A stretch of DNA of 64,000 nucleotides from Myroides sp. WP-1. GTDB lineage: Bacteria; Bacteroidota; Bacteroidia; Flavobacteriales; Flavobacteriaceae. Every line of letters starts with the position of its first letter. The first letter of the stretch is position 1. The notes beneath the pieces are model-generated. The model did no database searches, was not told the origin of the DNA, and worked only from the letters and a program-made list of their open reading frames with translations. The stretch lies in NCBI RefSeq assembly GCF_014145635.1, contig NZ_JACHTC010000011.1:1-64000 (forward strand), written 5' to 3'. The position numbers and the translations under genes were made by a program. Shown here piece after piece: positions 61,587 through 64,000 of the stretch.

Positions 61587-62537
61587 ATGAGAGTATTAGC
61601 CAATGATGGTATACCAGAACAAGTCAAACAAGAATTAGAATCTTTTGGTTTTGAAATAAAAGAAGTGCGTGTTGCTCATGAACAAGTAGTAACATACACG
61701 AAAAAAAATGAGATTGATGTTTTATTGGTACAGCAAGGAACCTTGCTCAACAAAACCATGATCGATGAGTTAAAACATCTAAAAGCAATTGTTTTTGCTG
61801 GGGTTGTGGTGAATTTAGAAATCATAGACCACATTAAGAGCAATGGAATTACCGTAATTTGGGCAGAAGACTCTTTGGCTAATGCTACAGCAGAAATGGT
61901 GATTGCCCATATGTTTAGCGGTGCGAGATTATTACAAGAATCGAATAGAAATATGCCGTTAGAAGGAGATACGATGTTTAAATCGCTACAACAGTCCTAT
62001 AGTTCGGGAATTGAATTAGCGGGAAAAACACTTGGAATTATCGGAATGAATCTAGCAGGTCAGTTTTTAGCACAAAAAGCATTGGGACTGGGGATGCATG
62101 TAGTATATACGGATCCAGCAACACCTACAATCAAAACAGAATTCGAACTGCCGAATGGAATCGTTTTCCCTATTGACATGGAATCCATAACGATGGATGA
62201 ATTACTTGAACAAGTGCATTTTATTTCGGTTCATACCAAGTATTTTCAACGTTATATTGTCAATAAAGAGTCTTTTGAAAAAGCGCAAAATTTAATTGGC
62301 GTGGTTAATTGTGCTTATCCAGAAGCAATTAACGAAGTAGATTTAGTGGATGAGGTTAACAAAGAAACCATTCTTTTTGCAGGATTAGATCGCTTTGAAG
62401 AAGAACCCCATCCTGTGATTCAGGTATTGATGCAACCTGCGTTTTCTCTTTCACCCAATATCGCAACAGCAACACATGAAAGTCAACACCACGTATGGTC
62501 TGAAATAACTGTTAAAATAAAAGATTTGTTGAATTAA
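61587..62537 (+). CDS. SerA-like 2-hydroxyacid dehydrogenase with eroded catalytic motifs
   Basis: 316 residues, aligned by eye over its whole length with flavobacterial 3-phosphoglycerate dehydrogenase (MxVLANDGI.., SNRNMPLEGD, GIELxGKTLGI, ALGLGM, ILFAGLD.FE.EP). Key positions differ: the NAD loop GxGxxG reads GMNLAG (153-158). The catalytic Arg of NxARGG is Tyr244 in NCAYPEA. The catalytic His of TPHIG is Asn291 in SPNIA. The substrate loop GRGGVGxD is VFAGVVVNL. Only the Glu (Glu273) and the Rossmann Asp176 remain. Probably inactive as dehydrogenase; a regulatory or scaffold role is possible. Located 22 bases behind serC. No frameshift. Confidence 0.85.
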   Translation: MRVLANDGIPEQVKQELESFGFEIKEVRVAHEQVVTYTKKNEIDVLLVQQGTLLNKTMIDELKHLKAIVFAGVVVNLEIIDHIKSNGITVIWAEDSLANATAEMVIAHMFSGARLLQESNRNMPLEGDTMFKSLQQSYSSGIELAGKTLGIIGMNLAGQFLAQKALGLGMHVVYTDPATPTIKTEFELPNGIVFPIDMESITMDELLEQVHFISVHTKYFQRYIVNKESFEKAQNLIGVVNCAYPEAINEVDLVDEVNKETILFAGLDRFEEEPHPVIQVLMQPAFSLSPNIATATHESQHHVWSEITVKIKDLLN

Positions 62538-62568
62538 TTGCTTAGTTTTATTTGAAATAATTAAAACT

Positions 62569-63054
62569 ATGGTAGAGCAAATTACAAAATTAATTGAGCA
62601 GGTAAGTGCAAAAGAAATCAGTGGATCTGCAATTTCAACAGATTTAACATCAGCAGTTACAAAAGAAACAGGCGAGAGTATCATCAATGGTTTCAAAGAT
62701 AGCATCAGCAGTGGTAATATCGGCGGTTTAACTGATTTACTAGGAGGTGGAGTAAGCAATTTAGCATCCAATCCGATGGTATCAGGAATGATTGGAAACT
62801 TGATTTCGGGGTTAACAGAAAAAATCGGATTGCCAGAAGGCGTGGCTTCTAATTTTGCAGGTAGCGTAATTCCTTCTGTCATTGAAATGATTGTTTCTAA
62901 AGTGCAGGGAGGAGAAAGTGGTTTCCAACTAACAGATTTAATCGGCGGATTGAGTGAAGGTAATGGCGGAGGATTAAAGGATATGCTTGGTTCATTAACA
63001 GGAGGAAAAGAAGGACTCGGAGGAGCAATTGACGCCTTGAAAGGGTTGTTTTAG
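62569..63054 (+). CDS. DUF937-like glycine-rich protein
   Basis: 161 residues, no signal peptide. Low-complexity and glycine-rich (GGLTDLLGGGVSNLA, GGLSEGNGGGLKDML), with amphipathic helices in the DUF937/YidB-like style (MVSGMIGNLISGLTEKIGLPEGVASNF). Function unknown. It is 31 bases behind the serA-like gene; the same order is recalled for other Flavobacteriaceae, and it probably shares the operon. A terminator follows. Confidence 0.8.
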   Translation: MVEQITKLIEQVSAKEISGSAISTDLTSAVTKETGESIINGFKDSISSGNIGGLTDLLGGGVSNLASNPMVSGMIGNLISGLTEKIGLPEGVASNFAGSVIPSVIEMIVSKVQGGESGFQLTDLIGGLSEGNGGGLKDMLGSLTGGKEGLGGAIDALKGLF

Positions 63055-63080
63055 TAGATAGCCCAAAAATAAAATAAATA

Positions 63081-63114
63081 AAACCCAAAAAGAATTGTCT
63101 TTTTGGGTTTTTAT
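63081..63114 (+). terminator. Terminator of the acyl-CoA reductase-serC-DUF937 operon
   Basis: AAACCCAAAAAGA / TCTTTTTGGGTTT with ATTG loop, then T-rich sequence. Confidence 0.82.
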
Positions 63115-63217
63115 TTTATAGTTATATGTGTTAAATAGTTGATTTTTAAAAGTTTATATTGATTTTTAGTTAAAAAAATAGAGTTGTGTTTTTATTTTTA
63201 TACTTTGAAGGTAAAAA

Positions 63218-63847
63218 ATGAAAATTTTAATTATTGAGTCTAATGCATTGCTGATAGAAGGGTATATAGCTGTACTAGGAAATGAAAAACATACTTTTTT
63301 GAAGGTGGCTAATGGCCAAGATTTTTTTGCGCTTTTTACTAAAGCAAAAGATTTAGATCTAGCCCTGATTACAGATCATAGTATGGATGTTTTTGAAAGA
63401 AAATTAAAAACAGGTTTGGATTGCGCGTTGTTTATAAAAAAGAATATTCCGTATTGCAAGATCATTCTGCTTACAGAACATGAGAAAGCACTTGTCTTGT
63501 ATGAGCTGTATAAAACAATAAAGGTAGATGCATTGCTGGTCAAATCAGATTTTACCAAAGAGTTGTTTTGCGATCTTGTAACCGCTACCAAAATTGACTT
63601 CCCTTATATAAGTCCTAGCGCAAAAAAAGCAATTCAGACTATGCTAAAAAACGCTTCGTTATTGGATTCAAAGAATAGGCAGATCCTCTTTTTGCTAGCT
63701 CAAGGTTATCGCATGAATCAAATAAGTGATCAAATTGTGTTGAGTAGAAGTGCCACGCAAAAGAGAGTGTCTAAACTATTAGTGGCGTTTAATGTAAATA
63801 ATTATCACGAATTATTGGGCGTGTTGAAGGAACGTAGAATAGTTTGA
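63218..63847 (+). CDS. LuxR/NarL-type regulator with degenerate receiver domain
   Basis: 209 residues. The N-terminal receiver-like domain (1-120) starts MKILIIESNALLIEG, where the usual acidic pair is reduced to one Glu. LALITDHSMD places Asp53 at the phospho-acceptor site, and LLVKSDF has the conserved Lys. The C-terminal LuxR helix-turn-helix (about 145-205) has ILFLLAQGYRMNQISDQIVLSRSATQKRVSKLL. No histidine kinase is adjacent. Targets unknown. It stands alone after the operon terminator. Confidence 0.85.
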   Translation: MKILIIESNALLIEGYIAVLGNEKHTFLKVANGQDFFALFTKAKDLDLALITDHSMDVFERKLKTGLDCALFIKKNIPYCKIILLTEHEKALVLYELYKTIKVDALLVKSDFTKELFCDLVTATKIDFPYISPSAKKAIQTMLKNASLLDSKNRQILFLLAQGYRMNQISDQIVLSRSATQKRVSKLLVAFNVNNYHELLGVLKERRIV

Positions 63848-63905
63848 TTTGGTGTATTTATTGTCGTAATAATCTGTTCATTTTTTTTAAGATATTTCAT
63901 AATAC

Positions 63906-64000
63906 TTAGTATGTCGCTTGGATTTGTGCATCTTTTTTAGCTCTTAGTTTGTTGTTTCCCAGGGTATTACTTAAATGGATAGCGATGGAAGCGTAGTTTT
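63906..64000 (-). CDS. C-terminal end of an unknown minus-strand gene
   Basis: On the minus strand an open frame enters from the window edge and stops with TAA at 63906-63908. The visible 30 residues include ASIAIHLSNTLGNNKLRAKK and end QIQATY. The composition is protein-like and the other frames stop quickly. Too short to name. Confidence 0.5.
   Translation of the reverse strand, partial: NYASIAIHLSNTLGNNKLRAKKDAQIQATY

Overview
The window is a 64 kb stretch of a low-GC chromosome from a member of the Bacteroidota, almost certainly family Flavobacteriaceae. The gene set and order look Myroides-like to me, but that is recall and no comparison was run. Evidence for the group: promoters carrying the TAnnTTTG -7 element with almost no Shine-Dalgarno sequences; a CarboxypepD_reg/TonB-plug outer-membrane receptor; DUF4199, DUF4268, PspC-PadR and GlmU-family (NTP_transf_4) genes; zinc-independent L31; and the block ferredoxin, acyl-CoA reductase, serC, serA-like, DUF937. 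No rRNA, tRNA, CRISPR array, integrase or complete insertion sequence was seen.

Layout. 0-0.9 kb: the 3' end of an unknown gene followed at once by a small acidic protein, arranged like a toxin tail with its immunity gene. 0.9-10.6 kb: a giant alpha-2-macroglobulin-like protein without the thioester cysteine, a lipoprotein and a TonB-dependent receptor. 10.6-14.1 kb: arsC, a CPBP protease, menE and an exported glutaminase. 14.1-22.3 kb: minus-strand housekeeping genes (ndk, pncB, MsbA-type ABC exporter, phosphohexomutase, glycosyltransferase 2, DUF4199). 22.5-26 kb: a copper module: an AraC regulator fused to an HMA-like domain, a P1B ATPase and a small chaperone. copA and copZ carry the same upstream box at the same distance from an ACTTTG element. 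26-42.9 kb: core genes (rpmE2, GlmU-like, outer-membrane barrel, Nudix, PlsC-like, YwqK/MORN-type repeat protein, EamA, htpG, lipocalin and OmpA lipoproteins, PspC/PadR, DUF4442, TIGR01777 epimerase). 42.9-43.5 and 49.5-49.9 kb: two noncoding islands sharing a composite dispersed repeat. Between them lie grpE-dnaJ and an operon of a NatAB-type ABC transporter, an NtrC-like regulator lacking its DNA-binding domain and a single-domain DEAD-like protein. 50-53 kb: small membrane proteins, DedA, DUF695. 53-56.4 kb: a minus-strand cluster of small accessory genes including SUKH-like and suppressor-of-fused domains, both known immunity folds. 56.9-64 kb: LtaS-like phosphoglycerol transferase, ferredoxin, acyl-CoA reductase, serC, a serA-like gene with eroded catalytic motifs, DUF937 and a LuxR-type regulator.

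Main leads: (i) the copA/copZ shared operator with its HMA-AraC regulator, and the structured noncoding segment after copZ; (ii) the composite dispersed repeat; (iii) the probable pseudoenzyme SerA paralog next to serC; (iv) the regulator/half-helicase operon; (v) the immunity-like gene cluster. Family names come from recognising motifs by eye. Membrane segments and hairpins were also judged by eye.
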